A DNA stretch of 52,874 bases from Blautia glucerasea (GCF_013304385.1 NZ_JAAITU010000028.1:1-52874); one strand, 5' to 3'; counted from the first letter of the stretch, positions 1 through 9,283 are shown. The notes: generated by a model from the letters alone, not told the origin. Made by a program: numbers and translations.

Positions 1-54
1 GGTGCGCAGGAGAAGTATGTCATGCAATTGCATGACATACTTCTCCTGCGCACC
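1..54. repeat. Exact 54-bp palindrome at the window edge
   Basis: Bases 1-54 equal their own reverse complement: two 27-bp arms with no loop, centred on CAATTG. It lies downstream of the minus-strand ABC transporter operon that ends at 195. It could be the left part of the structured element at 78-159, a strong hairpin, or the place where an assembler stopped, since a perfect palindrome makes a self-complementary node in an assembly graph. Confidence 0.9.
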
Positions 55-77
55 TCTGCAATCCTGCCGGAGGCTAT

Positions 78-159
78 ATCAGCTGGGGGATTGACTCCCA
101 CCACTGATACCAGCTTGTTTCTCACCACCTATAGAGGTGGGAGTCATCTCCCAGCTGAT
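78..159. repeat. Structured hairpin element, copy A
   Basis: The arms at 78-102 and 136-159 pair with one mismatch and one bulge. A second, nested pairing joins CACC at 125-128 to GGTG at 136-139. The 53-base core at 93-145 (starting GACTCCCAC, with TCACCACCT inside, ending AGGTGGGAGTC) is closely matched at 49158-49211, while the outer stems differ in sequence but still pair. No transposase lies beside it. It sits just after the ABC operon and may act as its terminator. Subterminal hairpins of IS200/IS605-type elements look like this, so a non-autonomous derivative is likely, though not shown. Confidence 0.7.
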
Positions 160-194
160 GTATTTTGACTGGTAACTGAACTACTGCATATTTT

Positions 195-953
195 TTATAA
201 TACAGATTCGATCAATGTCCTGGTGTAATCGGTTTTAGGATGATCGATCACCTGCTCTGTTGTCCCATATTCCACCATCTTTCCGCCGTTCAGGACCATA
301 ACATGATCGCAAAATGCCTGCACCAGTGCAAGATCATGGCTGATAAAAAGAACTGTCAGGTTCTCATTGTGTTTTAGTTCTATCAGCAGTTCCAGTATCT
401 GCTTCTGCACAGTCACATCCAATGCACTGGTAGCTTCATCGCAAATCAGGATGGATGGCTTTACAGCCAGTGCTCTGGCAATGGCTGCCCTCTGGCACTG
501 ACCGCCACTGACCTGATGGGGATATCGCTGTGCAAATTCCTTATCAAGCCCGCATTTTTCCAAAAGCAGCTCCACTCTCTCATTTGTTTCTCTGCGATTC
601 ATCCCCATATTACGCAGGCTTTCTCCAATCCCATCTCCTAAGGTATGTCTTGGGTCAAAGGATTCTGCAGGATTTTGAAATACCATCTGAATGTCCTGAT
701 ATATGCTACGCAATGCCTTTCCTTTAGCCTTTGTAATTTCCTGATCACCTAAAAATATCTGTCCCCGGGACACATTCTCCAAACGGGTGATCATTTTTGC
801 AATGGTGCTTTTTCCTGAGCCTGATTCCCCAACAATTCCCAGACATTCTCCTTGTTTCAGATTGAAACTCACATCATCCACTGCAGTGAATCGCTTATTG
901 CCAGATATGAAGCTTTTACTTATATGTTCAGCCTTTAAAACAGTTTCTGCCAT
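195..953 (-). CDS. ABC transporter ATP-binding protein (OppF/NikE type)
   Basis: Second ATPase of a peptide/nickel-class importer; it hydrolyses ATP at the inner membrane face. Seen in the 252-residue protein: Walker A GESGSGKST at 42-50, signature VSGGQCQR at 148-155, Walker B ILICDE ending at residue 173, followed by a SALD D-loop. It lacks the Cys-rich C-terminal extension found in the oppD and oppF genes elsewhere in this window. That fits the shorter NikE-like group, but it does not prove nickel as the substrate. The ATG follows the stop of the preceding gene by one base, so translation is probably coupled. It is the last gene of the operon. Confidence 0.9.
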   Translation of the reverse strand: MAETVLKAEHISKSFISGNKRFTAVDDVSFNLKQGECLGIVGESGSGKSTIAKMITRLENVSRGQIFLGDQEITKAKGKALRSIYQDIQMVFQNPAESFDPRHTLGDGIGESLRNMGMNRRETNERVELLLEKCGLDKEFAQRYPHQVSGGQCQRAAIARALAVKPSILICDEATSALDVTVQKQILELLIELKHNENLTVLFISHDLALVQAFCDHVMVLNGGKMVEYGTTEQVIDHPKTDYTRTLIESVL

Positions 954-954
954 T

Positions 955-1755
955 TCACTCTGCCTCCGGAATCTTTCTGTGGTTCAAATGAAGCACAGAG
1001 CCCATAAGTTCCCTGGTGTAGCTATCCTTAGAATGCTCAAGGACCTTTTTTGTTTCTCCATAATCTCTGACCTGTCCATCTTTCAGCACCAGCACCTTAT
1101 CTGCCATTTTTCTTACTACGCCTATGTTATGTGTGACTATAATCATAGATGTATGGTACTCCTTGCGCAGCAACAGCAATTCTTCAACAACCTGCTTTTG
1201 CACTGTCACATCAAGTGCACTGGTAGGCTCATCCGCAAGGAGCACCTTTGGCTGCATGATCATAGCGATACAGATTCCAACACGCTGGTTCATTCCACCA
1301 GACAGCTGGAATGGATAGCTTTCCAGCACACGTTCACTATCATGCAAGCCGATTTTTTCCATAATCTCCTTGGCTCGGCATCGAATCTCTTTTTTGCTGA
1401 CTTTCTCATGTTCTGTCACTGCTTCATACACCTGTGCTCCAACCTTGCGCACAGGACATAATGCAGATTTGCAGTCCTGAAATACCATACCGATTTCTTT
1501 TCCCCGATATCTACACAGCTGTTTTTCATTCATTTCAGCAAGATTGTGATCCTTATACCAGATATTTCCTTTTGTTACTATTCCTTCCTGTCCCAAAAGT
1601 CCTGTAATTGCCTTTATGATCGTACTTTTACCACTTCCTGATTCTCCAACAATCCCAAGAATCTCTCCTGGTTTCAGGTCAAAGCTGATATCCTGTATCA
1701 CTTCTTCACCTTCATATGAAACTGTTACATGTTCTATACGAAGCAATGAATCCAT
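955..1755 (-). CDS. ABC transporter ATP-binding protein (OppD/NikD type)
   Basis: First ATPase of the importer. The 266-residue protein has Walker A GESGSGKST at 37-45, signature LSGGMNQR at 151-158 and Walker B VLLADEP at 171-177. The start ATG is preceded by AGAGGGA at a normal distance. Like its partner it has no C-terminal oligo_HPY Cys cluster. It lies 19 bases after the solute-binding-protein gene, in the order permease, permease, binding protein, ATPase, ATPase. Dipeptide, nickel or metal-chelate substrates are all possible for this family. Confidence 0.9.
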   Translation of the reverse strand: MDSLLRIEHVTVSYEGEEVIQDISFDLKPGEILGIVGESGSGKSTIIKAITGLLGQEGIVTKGNIWYKDHNLAEMNEKQLCRYRGKEIGMVFQDCKSALCPVRKVGAQVYEAVTEHEKVSKKEIRCRAKEIMEKIGLHDSERVLESYPFQLSGGMNQRVGICIAMIMQPKVLLADEPTSALDVTVQKQVVEELLLLRKEYHTSMIIVTHNIGVVRKMADKVLVLKDGQVRDYGETKKVLEHSKDSYTRELMGSVLHLNHRKIPEAE

Positions 1756-1774
1756 TCAAATTCCCTCTTAGCAC

Positions 1775-3310
1775 TTAATTAACATCCAGATCTGCAGTAA
1801 TCTCATAATAATCACATGGATGAGCTTCCAGTCCTGTCACATTGGATTTTGTTACGATCCCCATATTCAAATGTGATACAAAGAAAAATGCGTCATCATC
1901 CAGGATCTGCTGTTGCAGCTTCACTGCCAGTTCACCTCTTTTTTCTTTGTCAAAGGTCTGGTGCAGTTGATCTGTCAGCTTTGTTACCTCTTCGTTCTGA
2001 TAATTTCCATAATTTTTAGCACCTGTTACCGTACTGGTAAAGAAATATTCCGGATCACCGGTAGGAGCCGTGGTGGTAGAGCTTACATATACATCGAAAT
2101 CTCCGTTTTCTGCATAAGTTCTGTGGTCTGACGTATTATTCACCTGCAGGTCAATGCCGATTTCTTTTAAGGTAGCCTGTGCATACTCTGCTAACTTTGG
2201 CTGTTCCAGACGAGTAGGATAAGTAAGCCAGTTGATGGTCAGCTTCTGTCCATCTTTATCTGCATATCCATCCCCATCCGTATCCTTCCAGCCAGATTCC
2301 TCCAACAGCTTTTTGGCTTCCTCCGGATCATAGGACACTGTATTCACTGCATCATTTCCATAGGAAAAGCTGCTTGGAAATGCTCCTTTTGCCGGAATCC
2401 CCCGGCCTTGCATAATGACTGAGCAGAAACCTTCTTTGTCAATTCCCATTTCAACTGCCTTACGGATATTCTGGTCCTGCATCAGCTCTGAATCCATATT
2501 AAACTGACCAAAGAAGCATCTGCTGGTGGCACTGGAATGAATGGTATAATCCGGATTCTGATCAAATAAAACATAATTATCATACTGAAGACCATAGGTT
2601 CCCTGGACATCTCCTGTCTGTAATGCAGCTGTCAGGGCACTTCCATCAGCAAAAGATTTCACCGTGATTTTGTCAACTTTTACATCACCGCCCCAGTAGT
2701 CTTCATTCTTAGTCAGATCGATCTGAGTTGGTGTTACATTCGTAGCAATGTAAGGACCTGTTCCTGCTACATTTGCAGATCCTCCTTCTCCCTGAATACC
2801 ATATTCCATATCAATAATGGCACCATATGGATCACCAAGATAATTGATGATTGCAGGACAAGGCTCCGTTGTATAAATCGTCAAAATCTGTCCATCAGCT
2901 TCTATATGATCAATTTTAAGATCATATGGTGCACGGTCGTGAACACTGATCAGATCTTCCAGACACTCCTTTACTGCCTGGGCATCCATAGCCCTACCGC
3001 TGGAAAACTTCACTCCGTCACGAAGAGTTATTTTTACAGTTAAATCATCTACAAATTCATAGTCTGTAGCCAGCCATGGCTCAACCTCCATGTTGTCATT
3101 GTACTTAAAAAGTGTTTCACCCACACCATAACGGATGGCACTCCAGCCAGAATAATTATCATGAGGATTCAAGCCTGCATCTCCCATTTCTTCACTGTAA
3201 CCGGTGGTGCCATACACAAAGCTTTTTTCTCCCTCTGCATACACACTGGAGGCTGTGGCAGCAATAAGCATTGCTCCCGTCAAAACTGCTCCCAATATTT
3301 TTTTCTTCAC
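1775..3310 (-). CDS. Solute-binding protein, family 5 (peptide/nickel class)
   Basis: Extracytoplasmic receptor of the importer, 511 residues, SBP_bac_5 fold by its typical stretches (EPWLATDYEF near residue 75, RDGVKFSSG near 100, NIRKAVEMGIDKE near 275). It starts with GTG, preceded by GAAAGGA. The N-terminus is a signal peptide (KKK, then a hydrophobic stretch) with a likely cleavage after VYA. There is no lipobox cysteine, which is odd: in Gram-positive bacteria these receptors are normally lipoproteins. Substrate is unknown; the neighbouring methyltransferase/hydrolase fusion suggests a modified amino acid, peptide or chelator. Confidence 0.88.
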   Translation of the reverse strand: MKKKILGAVLTGAMLIAATASSVYAEGEKSFVYGTTGYSEEMGDAGLNPHDNYSGWSAIRYGVGETLFKYNDNMEVEPWLATDYEFVDDLTVKITLRDGVKFSSGRAMDAQAVKECLEDLISVHDRAPYDLKIDHIEADGQILTIYTTEPCPAIINYLGDPYGAIIDMEYGIQGEGGSANVAGTGPYIATNVTPTQIDLTKNEDYWGGDVKVDKITVKSFADGSALTAALQTGDVQGTYGLQYDNYVLFDQNPDYTIHSSATSRCFFGQFNMDSELMQDQNIRKAVEMGIDKEGFCSVIMQGRGIPAKGAFPSSFSYGNDAVNTVSYDPEEAKKLLEESGWKDTDGDGYADKDGQKLTINWLTYPTRLEQPKLAEYAQATLKEIGIDLQVNNTSDHRTYAENGDFDVYVSSTTTAPTGDPEYFFTSTVTGAKNYGNYQNEEVTKLTDQLHQTFDKEKRGELAVKLQQQILDDDAFFFVSHLNMGIVTKSNVTGLEAHPCDYYEITADLDVN

Positions 3311-3317
3311 CCTTTTA

Positions 3318-4190
3318 TTATCCTTTCTTTTTATTTCTTTGTTTTGGATCCATATAATCTCTTAATGTATCTCCCAGAAGGTTAAAAATCATTACTGTAA
3401 TAAAAATTGCCAGTCCGGGAGCCAGCACCATCCATGGTGAGATCTGCAGCATACTTCTGCCGTCATTGATCATACTTCCCCATTCTGCCATTGGAGGCTG
3501 CACCCCCAGTCCAAGAAAAGACAATCCGGCAAGCTCCATCATCATTGTTCCAATATCCAGAACAGAGGTGATCAGAATGGATCCAAATATATTAGGAAGT
3601 ATATGTTTGAATATGATCTTGCAGGTGCCACTTCCAGATAGTCTTACAGCCATTAAATAGGGCATATCCTTTTGAGTCAGTGTAAGTCCTCTTGCAAGTC
3701 TGGCATATTTTGGCCATCCGATCACTGCCAAAGCGATCACAGCATTCTGGATCCCACCTCCCAGCACCCCTGCAACAGCAAGGGCAAAAACAAGGCTTGG
3801 AAATGCAAGAAACAGATCCGAAATGCGCATCAGAATAGTATCCGCAAGTCCTCCGATCCATCCACAGATCATGCCGATCACAGTTCCTGCCACCGTAACA
3901 ATACACACAAGCAAAAGTGTTGCATAAATACTGGTAGTGCTTCCTACAAGCACTCTTGAAAACATATCCCTTCCATAGCAATCGGTTCCCATAATATTGG
4001 CCAGGCTGGGCGGCTTCTGTGCCTGTAGAAGATCCTGTGCATATGGATCATATGGACAAATATGCTTTGCAAATGCTGCCACTAATAGCAACAGCAAGGT
4101 AAGAAAAATAAGGAAATATAGCTTTCCTTTAATATGATTCTTCTTCCCTTTCTTTGCAGGGAGTATAACACCTTTTTCCGTCTGTTTCAT
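3318..4190 (-). CDS. ABC transporter permease (OppC/NikC type)
   Basis: Integral membrane subunit of 290 residues. A charged N-terminus leads into a first membrane segment (about 24-42), then the family motif GTDCYGRDMFSRV and the BPD_transp_1 region, including the EAA-type loop with GLSFLGLGVQPP, where NikC/OppC proteins contact the ATPases. It overlaps the upstream permease gene by four bases (ATGA), a translational coupling arrangement. Unlike the second OppC in this window (29795-31168) it has no large insertion after the first membrane helix. Confidence 0.9.
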   Translation of the reverse strand: MKQTEKGVILPAKKGKKNHIKGKLYFLIFLTLLLLLVAAFAKHICPYDPYAQDLLQAQKPPSLANIMGTDCYGRDMFSRVLVGSTTSIYATLLLVCIVTVAGTVIGMICGWIGGLADTILMRISDLFLAFPSLVFALAVAGVLGGGIQNAVIALAVIGWPKYARLARGLTLTQKDMPYLMAVRLSGSGTCKIIFKHILPNIFGSILITSVLDIGTMMMELAGLSFLGLGVQPPMAEWGSMINDGRSMLQISPWMVLAPGLAIFITVMIFNLLGDTLRDYMDPKQRNKKKG

Positions 4191-5131
4191 GTTCTGTCAC
4201 CTCCCAGCCGCACCCGGGGATCCAGATAATGATATAAAATATCTGTGATCAAATTGACCACCACATATATAATTGCCATCCATGCCACATAGGCCTGAAT
4301 AATGGGATAATCTCGCATTGTAATGGCATCTACTGCCATCTTCCCTACCCCATCCCACATAAAAATAGTCTCCACGATCGTGGTTCCGCCTAACAGGCTT
4401 CCTATTGACAGTGCCAACAGCGTGATGATCGTAATCATGGAGGATTTCATAACATTTTTCCAGATAATAACACTTCCTCTTACGCCCCGTGCCCTGGCTC
4501 CTGTCACATAATCTTTGTTCAGTTCTTCCAGAACCGTTGTACGCACCTGTCTTGTATATTTAGATGCCATGGAAATCGCAAGCGTCAGTGTTGGCAAAAC
4601 CAGGCTCAAAGCCATATTATCCGTTGTAATGACAGGCAGCCAGCCAAGCTTAATAGAAAACAAATACATCAACACCAGTGCCGCAAAGAAATTAGGCATA
4701 GAATTTCCAATAAAACTGAAGAAACGGATCAAATAATCAACCCATCGGTTATGTCTTACTGCAGAATAGATCCCCAGTGGAATCGCAATCAGCATTGTAA
4801 GAACTACTGAGGATACGGTAAGCACAATGGTTGACGGAAGCTTTTCGATAAACGTATCATATACGTCTCTTTTGGAGACATAGCTTTTTCCCATATCTCC
4901 TGTAATCATTCCGCAAAACCATTTTCCGTATTGGACAAGAAAGGGTTTATCCAAACCATATTCTTTTCTGGTGGCATCAATCACTTCCTGTGAAACCGCT
5001 GATCCTGCATTTTCATACATATATGTAACTGCATCCCCACCTGCCAAACGCATCATCGCAAAGGATAAAAAGGTAATCCCTATAAGAATCGGGATTAGTT
5101 GAAGCAGTCTTTTTAAAATATATTTTGTCAT
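4187..5131 (-). CDS. ABC transporter permease (OppB/NikB type)
   Basis: First permease of the importer, 314 residues. It opens with the usual MTKYILKRLLQLIPILIGIT membrane segment and carries the conserved late region GGTTIVETIFMWDGVGKMAV and a DPRVRLG C-terminus typical of OppB/NikB. The ATG is preceded by AAAGGAG at six bases. It lies 25 bases after the LysR gene, so regulator and transporter may be on one transcript. Confidence 0.9.
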   Translation of the reverse strand: MTKYILKRLLQLIPILIGITFLSFAMMRLAGGDAVTYMYENAGSAVSQEVIDATRKEYGLDKPFLVQYGKWFCGMITGDMGKSYVSKRDVYDTFIEKLPSTIVLTVSSVVLTMLIAIPLGIYSAVRHNRWVDYLIRFFSFIGNSMPNFFAALVLMYLFSIKLGWLPVITTDNMALSLVLPTLTLAISMASKYTRQVRTTVLEELNKDYVTGARARGVRGSVIIWKNVMKSSMITIITLLALSIGSLLGGTTIVETIFMWDGVGKMAVDAITMRDYPIIQAYVAWMAIIYVVVNLITDILYHYLDPRVRLGGDRT

Positions 5132-5156
5132 GGATGCTCCTTTATTTTTGAATAGA

Positions 5157-6062
5157 TCATTCAGATAATCGACTGGTAAGAAAATCCAGAAATTCCTGTA
5201 TGCATTCTTCCGGCTCCTCGTCTTTATGGATCACATACCCAAAACATACTCTGCTTTTTCCCGGTTCCAGTGGTATTCCCCACATGGTTCCGGTTTTATT
5301 TTCAGAAAGATAACTTCCGCTTATATTGGAAACATTACTGTTCTTCAGCATCTTTTCCATAATATAATCGCTGTTGGTTAAAACAGAAATATCCATATTC
5401 TTCCACTTAAAACGGCTGTCTTCAATTGCTCCTATATCAAAAAATTCATCCTGATAATTTTGTATGAACCGCATCTTTTCCAAATCATCCGATAAGATCC
5501 TGTCTCTCTTTAAACGATAAAAATCTGTATTTTGCCCTGGATACAAAATGGTATCTGTTTCCTGCATTATGACAAACTCCATTTTATTTTTACCCAGTTC
5601 ATGCAAAAAACTCCCCATTTGATGATTTAATATATAAACAAAGCCTATATCATCCACATAATCCCTGACACGTTCCATAACGTCTCTTACTCCTGCTGCA
5701 GTAATCTGGAAATGGTATCCCCGTTCACTGGTTTTATTATAAAAATCAACGAACTGATTTGCGAACCAGGAACTGGGATTCATGGAGATTCTGATCCATT
5801 TTGTCATCCCATGGGAAACCATATTCTCCAGGGCTTCCATTTCATTTGTGATTTTACAGGCATATTGATATACCTTTTTCCCTACTGGTGTTAATCGAAT
5901 ACCTCTGGGTATCCGTTCAAACAGCTGGATTCCAAGGGCATCCTCCAGGCCCTTGATCACCTTACTTACGCTTGGCTGTGTGGAGTACAAAATTTTGGCT
6001 GCATCACTAAACGACCCCGTCTGGGCACATATTTTAAAATATTGTAACTGCTTTAAATCCAT
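5157..6062 (-). CDS. LysR-family transcriptional regulator
   Basis: DNA-binding regulator of 301 residues. The N-terminal helix-turn-helix is clear (LKQLQYFKICAQTGSFSDAA, then STQPSVSKVIKGLE), followed by a ligand-binding domain. I place the start at the second in-frame ATG because GGAG lies six bases before it. It stands between the methyltransferase/hydrolase fusion and the importer, all in one direction, rather than divergent as most LysR genes are. Its ligand is probably the substrate or product of these neighbours (inference). Confidence 0.9.
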   Translation of the reverse strand: MDLKQLQYFKICAQTGSFSDAAKILYSTQPSVSKVIKGLEDALGIQLFERIPRGIRLTPVGKKVYQYACKITNEMEALENMVSHGMTKWIRISMNPSSWFANQFVDFYNKTSERGYHFQITAAGVRDVMERVRDYVDDIGFVYILNHQMGSFLHELGKNKMEFVIMQETDTILYPGQNTDFYRLKRDRILSDDLEKMRFIQNYQDEFFDIGAIEDSRFKWKNMDISVLTNSDYIMEKMLKNSNVSNISGSYLSENKTGTMWGIPLEPGKSRVCFGYVIHKDEEPEECIQEFLDFLTSRLSE

Positions 6063-6123
6063 AAATTTCTCCATATATTTTGTGAGAACAGGATTGGATG
6101 TCTTTCTTCCTTATCCCTGCAGG

Positions 6124-8583
6124 TTACTTTTCGGTCCACAATAAAAACATTGGTGTAGGATTATAAAATTCATCCTTTTCACAATAAATCCTGCTGCTGA
6201 TGCCCAAATCCACGTAGATTCTTTTTACACCTAATGTTTCCAGTGTCTGCAGATCCCAAGCTGGTCGGCTGCATGAACTGATGGGAAGCTGATGCTTAAT
6301 CTCATCACATTCCCGCATCATATCACTTCCCAGCATATTGTGTGCATGCATCTTAGGAAGTAAAGAAGTATCTGTACTGTCTTCCAGTCCGTAATTTGCA
6401 TCAAAATTCAACATAATACCGCCATTTTTCAAAACCCGCATCCACTCTCCATATGCTTTTGACGCATTAGGAAGCGTCCAGGTCAGATTTCTTGAAATCA
6501 CCATGTCAAAGCAGTTATCCTCAAAGTTCAGTGTCTCTGCATCCATTACCTGGAACGTACAACTCACTCCTTCTTCTTTTGCAAGGCTTCTGGCACCTTC
6601 GATCATGTTTGGAGTCAAGTCAATACCAGTTACTCTATGTCCTTCCTTTGCAAGAAGTACAGAAAAAAATCCTGCTCCACAACCTACATCCAGAATTTTC
6701 AATTTTCTTCCCTTTTCCTGCATGCATTTATGGATTTCGTTCATCCATCTTGATGCAAGGGGACTGTGAAGTTCATCTCTGCGCTGCTTTAAAAAGCTGT
6801 CACTGCGTTTTGTCCAGTAATTGGTGATTCTTTCCTTCCTGTCATCATCTTCGTAACTAATCTGCCCATAAGTGATCATGGGGCCATCCTGCAGCACCTG
6901 CAGGGAACGTGTCTGATACAGGATCACTCCATCACTATAGGCCACACAGCATTCCAGTTCTTTCCCTTCATAATCCCGCACATATCCAAGTACATCACCA
7001 GATTCAAACAGGTCTCCTGCCTTTTTTTCAGGATACCATAAACCATTGTATGAGGCATCCTGATACTGAACATTTTTCACTTCCAAAGGATAATACTTGC
7101 GATAACTTTTATGACCATCATAAATTCCAAGGTACCGCAAAATGGTGCGTACATCCCTCTTCATGGAACGCACCTCTTCTGCATCCCAGCATCCCATTCC
7201 CCCTCTTTCCAGAAGCACACTTGGAATTCCCTGGGAGGCAGCATAATTGTAAGCACCACCGGAAACTACATCGGACTGTACCATATAAGGCACATCCACC
7301 TGCTGAGCCATATGTCTGGAAATTTCCACAGTTCTTGCATCTGCACGTCCTGCATAATATACATAAGAAGCCAGTTCCTCATAATCGTCTCCACTATGCA
7401 GATCAATATAGTAATCTGCCTTTTCCTGCAGTTCCTTAACCACTGCAAAAGCCAGCCTCTCCAGTTTTTTTCCTTCTCTTTTTCCAGGAAAAAGGCGGTT
7501 CAGATTTCCACTCTCTGCCATATCTGCACTGCCTTTTCTGGTCTCAAAAGCCTCTCGGCAAACCACTTTTACAAGGATCACTGTACCGGACATTTTCTCT
7601 GCATTCAGATCCTCTGCCAGTTCTACAGCAGACTGGATTCCCACATATTCTCCTGGATGGATCCCAGCTGTGATCAATACAGTCTTTCCCGGATTTTTCC
7701 CACGGATCACCGTTATCGGCAGAGAAAATTCTCCATTGCCAAGGGTTAAAAAGCCATGTGCCCGATGCCCTGGCTGCACTGTCAGATCACCTAATGTATA
7801 ACCTTCCCATAGTTCTTGTTTTACAGCCTGTATCATGAACATAGGCGTTGATCCATAATTCAGTTTTTCTTCTGTACTCCACACCCTGTTCCATACATTG
7901 GTGTCAACTGTAACAGAAGCATGAAGCTCTGTCAGCACCTTTTCATCCCATGACGGACGCTGCTTCCCGGACAATGGAACCTGTCTGGCAATCTCTTCCA
8001 TGCGATCAATATCTGTACAGAGATAATGATCATCCAGGTTTTCCTTTTCTACATTTTCCCTGTCCTTATCATAAGCCAGCCGTTTCTCCTCATCATACAG
8101 ATATCCGTACCAATTGGCGTCAAAATTCAAAAGCTGTCCACCGGGACAAAGCACACGGATCCACTCCCGATAAGCCTTTACCGGATCCGGCAGATTCCAG
8201 GTCAGATTCCTGGTGATCACCACATCAAAAGTATTATCCTGAAAGTCCAGATCTTGGGCATCCATCCGATAAAATGACACATGATCCTTCTTATTTCCAA
8301 GATACTTTTCCACATTCTCTTTAGCCTTTTCCAACATTCCTTCTGTGTAATCCACAGCATCCACATAATAACCTTCGCCTGCCAGGATCACAGGAAAAAA
8401 ACCTGGGCCTGTGCCAATATCCAGGATCCGCAGGCTTTCCCTGGCTTTCTGTGGAAATTTATTTTTCAGAAGCATAAGCCAGGCTTCTTTTTGTGTGCCA
8501 AGAAGCTCTTTTTCATTTACCTCTGAATATCCTTCTGTCCGTGTATTCCAGTAATCCTTAATTTCTTTCATCAGTTCTGTCAA
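6124..8583 (-). CDS. Methyltransferase - M14 deacylase - methyltransferase fusion
   Basis: A three-domain protein of 819 residues. Domain 1 (about 10-255) is a class I SAM methyltransferase with motif I LDIGTGPGF. Domain 2 (about 265-565) is an M14-family succinylglutamate desuccinylase/aspartoacylase-type zinc hydrolase: the HPGE motif supplies H309 and E312, DLHSG supplies H396, and LLERGG supplies catalytic-type E459. Domain 3 (about 585-819) is a second methyltransferase with LDVGCGAGF. Domains 1 and 3 share ITRNLTW/ISRNLTW, an EWxRVL segment and a LNFDAN motif, so they are duplicates. The best start is TTG, eight bases after GGAGG; the upstream GTG overlaps that site. It begins the ABC importer cluster. 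A role in methylating and deacylating an amino-acid-derived compound is inference. Confidence 0.85.
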   Translation of the reverse strand: MTELMKEIKDYWNTRTEGYSEVNEKELLGTQKEAWLMLLKNKFPQKARESLRILDIGTGPGFFPVILAGEGYYVDAVDYTEGMLEKAKENVEKYLGNKKDHVSFYRMDAQDLDFQDNTFDVVITRNLTWNLPDPVKAYREWIRVLCPGGQLLNFDANWYGYLYDEEKRLAYDKDRENVEKENLDDHYLCTDIDRMEEIARQVPLSGKQRPSWDEKVLTELHASVTVDTNVWNRVWSTEEKLNYGSTPMFMIQAVKQELWEGYTLGDLTVQPGHRAHGFLTLGNGEFSLPITVIRGKNPGKTVLITAGIHPGEYVGIQSAVELAEDLNAEKMSGTVILVKVVCREAFETRKGSADMAESGNLNRLFPGKREGKKLERLAFAVVKELQEKADYYIDLHSGDDYEELASYVYYAGRADARTVEISRHMAQQVDVPYMVQSDVVSGGAYNYAASQGIPSVLLERGGMGCWDAEEVRSMKRDVRTILRYLGIYDGHKSYRKYYPLEVKNVQYQDASYNGLWYPEKKAGDLFESGDVLGYVRDYEGKELECCVAYSDGVILYQTRSLQVLQDGPMITYGQISYEDDDRKERITNYWTKRSDSFLKQRRDELHSPLASRWMNEIHKCMQEKGRKLKILDVGCGAGFFSVLLAKEGHRVTGIDLTPNMIEGARSLAKEEGVSCTFQVMDAETLNFEDNCFDMVISRNLTWTLPNASKAYGEWMRVLKNGGIMLNFDANYGLEDSTDTSLLPKMHAHNMLGSDMMRECDEIKHQLPISSCSRPAWDLQTLETLGVKRIYVDLGISSRIYCEKDEFYNPTPMFLLWTEK

Positions 8584-8897
8584 CTGTATTTCCTCCACAA
8601 GTCTCTTCCAACTGTTTCTTCTATCAATTTTTAATTTCTTATTTCAGTCTTTTCCACAAAATCTGTTAAAATGTTAGCAAAGTGGTGTGGATTCTGCAAG
8701 CCCCCTGGGGGGATAAATTATTGCTCCGCTGACCCATAAAAACAATTTGCTGAACTTCACGAAGTATGGTATACTGAATAAAATATGCAACAAGTGCAGT
8801 TCCAACTGTCTGCATCAGAAAATACCCCATCTTCACGATTCCTTAACATTCGCTGTACCAGGGGTATCAAAGCTATATGAGATTGAGGTGAAACATT
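8584..8897. promoter_or_regulatory. Divergent intergenic region with regulator promoter and leader hairpin
   Basis: No gene is seen here. On the plus strand, TTGCTG (8747-8752) and TATACT (8770-8775) are 17 bases apart and make a good promoter for the DtxR-type gene. Its -10 sits in AGTATGGTATACT, a small palindrome that could be an autoregulatory site. The leader of about 110 bases carries ATACCCC (8822-8828) pairing with GGGGTAT (8861-8867), close to the ribosome site. A C-run/G-run hairpin lies near 8700-8712. The minus-strand promoter for the fusion gene is not obvious. Confidence 0.55.
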
Positions 8898-9269
8898 ATG
8901 AAATCCAATGAATCTGCAGAGAATTATCTGGAAACCATACTGATTCTCAGTAAGAAAAAACCTGTTGTGCGTTCTGTAGACATCGCAGAAGAACTGGGCT
9001 TTAAGAAGTCCAGCGTCAGCGTTGCCATGAAGAACCTCCGTGAGAAGAATCACATTACGGTGACTCCGGAAGGGTATATCTACCTTACTCCATCCGGTCA
9101 GCAGATTGCTGATATGATTTATGAGCGTCATCAGTTTCTTTCTGCATGGCTGATCCGCCTTGGAGTAGATCCTGATACAGCTACTTCAGACGCATGCCGG
9201 ATCGAGCATGTGATCAGTCAGGAAAGTTTTGAAGCGATCAAGAAGCATCTTGCTCCGGAAATGCAATAA
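8898..9269 (+). CDS. DtxR/MntR-family metal-dependent regulator
   Basis: A 123-residue DNA-binding protein. Residues 1-60 form a winged helix-turn-helix (ENYLETILIL, then RSVDIAEELGFKKSSVSVAMK), and the rest is the start of the metal-binding and dimer region (YERHQFLSAWLIRLGVDPDTA, then CRIEHVISQESFEAIKKHL). It has the short, two-domain form without an SH3-like domain, as MntR has. GAGGTGA precedes the ATG by seven bases. It should sense Mn2+ or Fe2+. A candidate target in this window is the palindrome at 38185-38200. Confidence 0.88.
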   Translation: MKSNESAENYLETILILSKKKPVVRSVDIAEELGFKKSSVSVAMKNLREKNHITVTPEGYIYLTPSGQQIADMIYERHQFLSAWLIRLGVDPDTATSDACRIEHVISQESFEAIKKHLAPEMQ

Positions 9270-9283
9270 TTTTCTCAAACAAA

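Noticed and set aside
195-5131. Firm naming of the importer as the nickel system NikABCDE
   Set aside because: The ATPases are of the short NikDE-like type, but no nickel-enzyme gene or nickel-site residue supports a metal substrate; peptide-class members look the same.
8776-8890. Manganese (yybP-ykoY) riboswitch in the leader of the DtxR-type gene
   Set aside because: Only a seven-pair stem with a long loop is seen; the conserved loop sequences of that riboswitch are absent.
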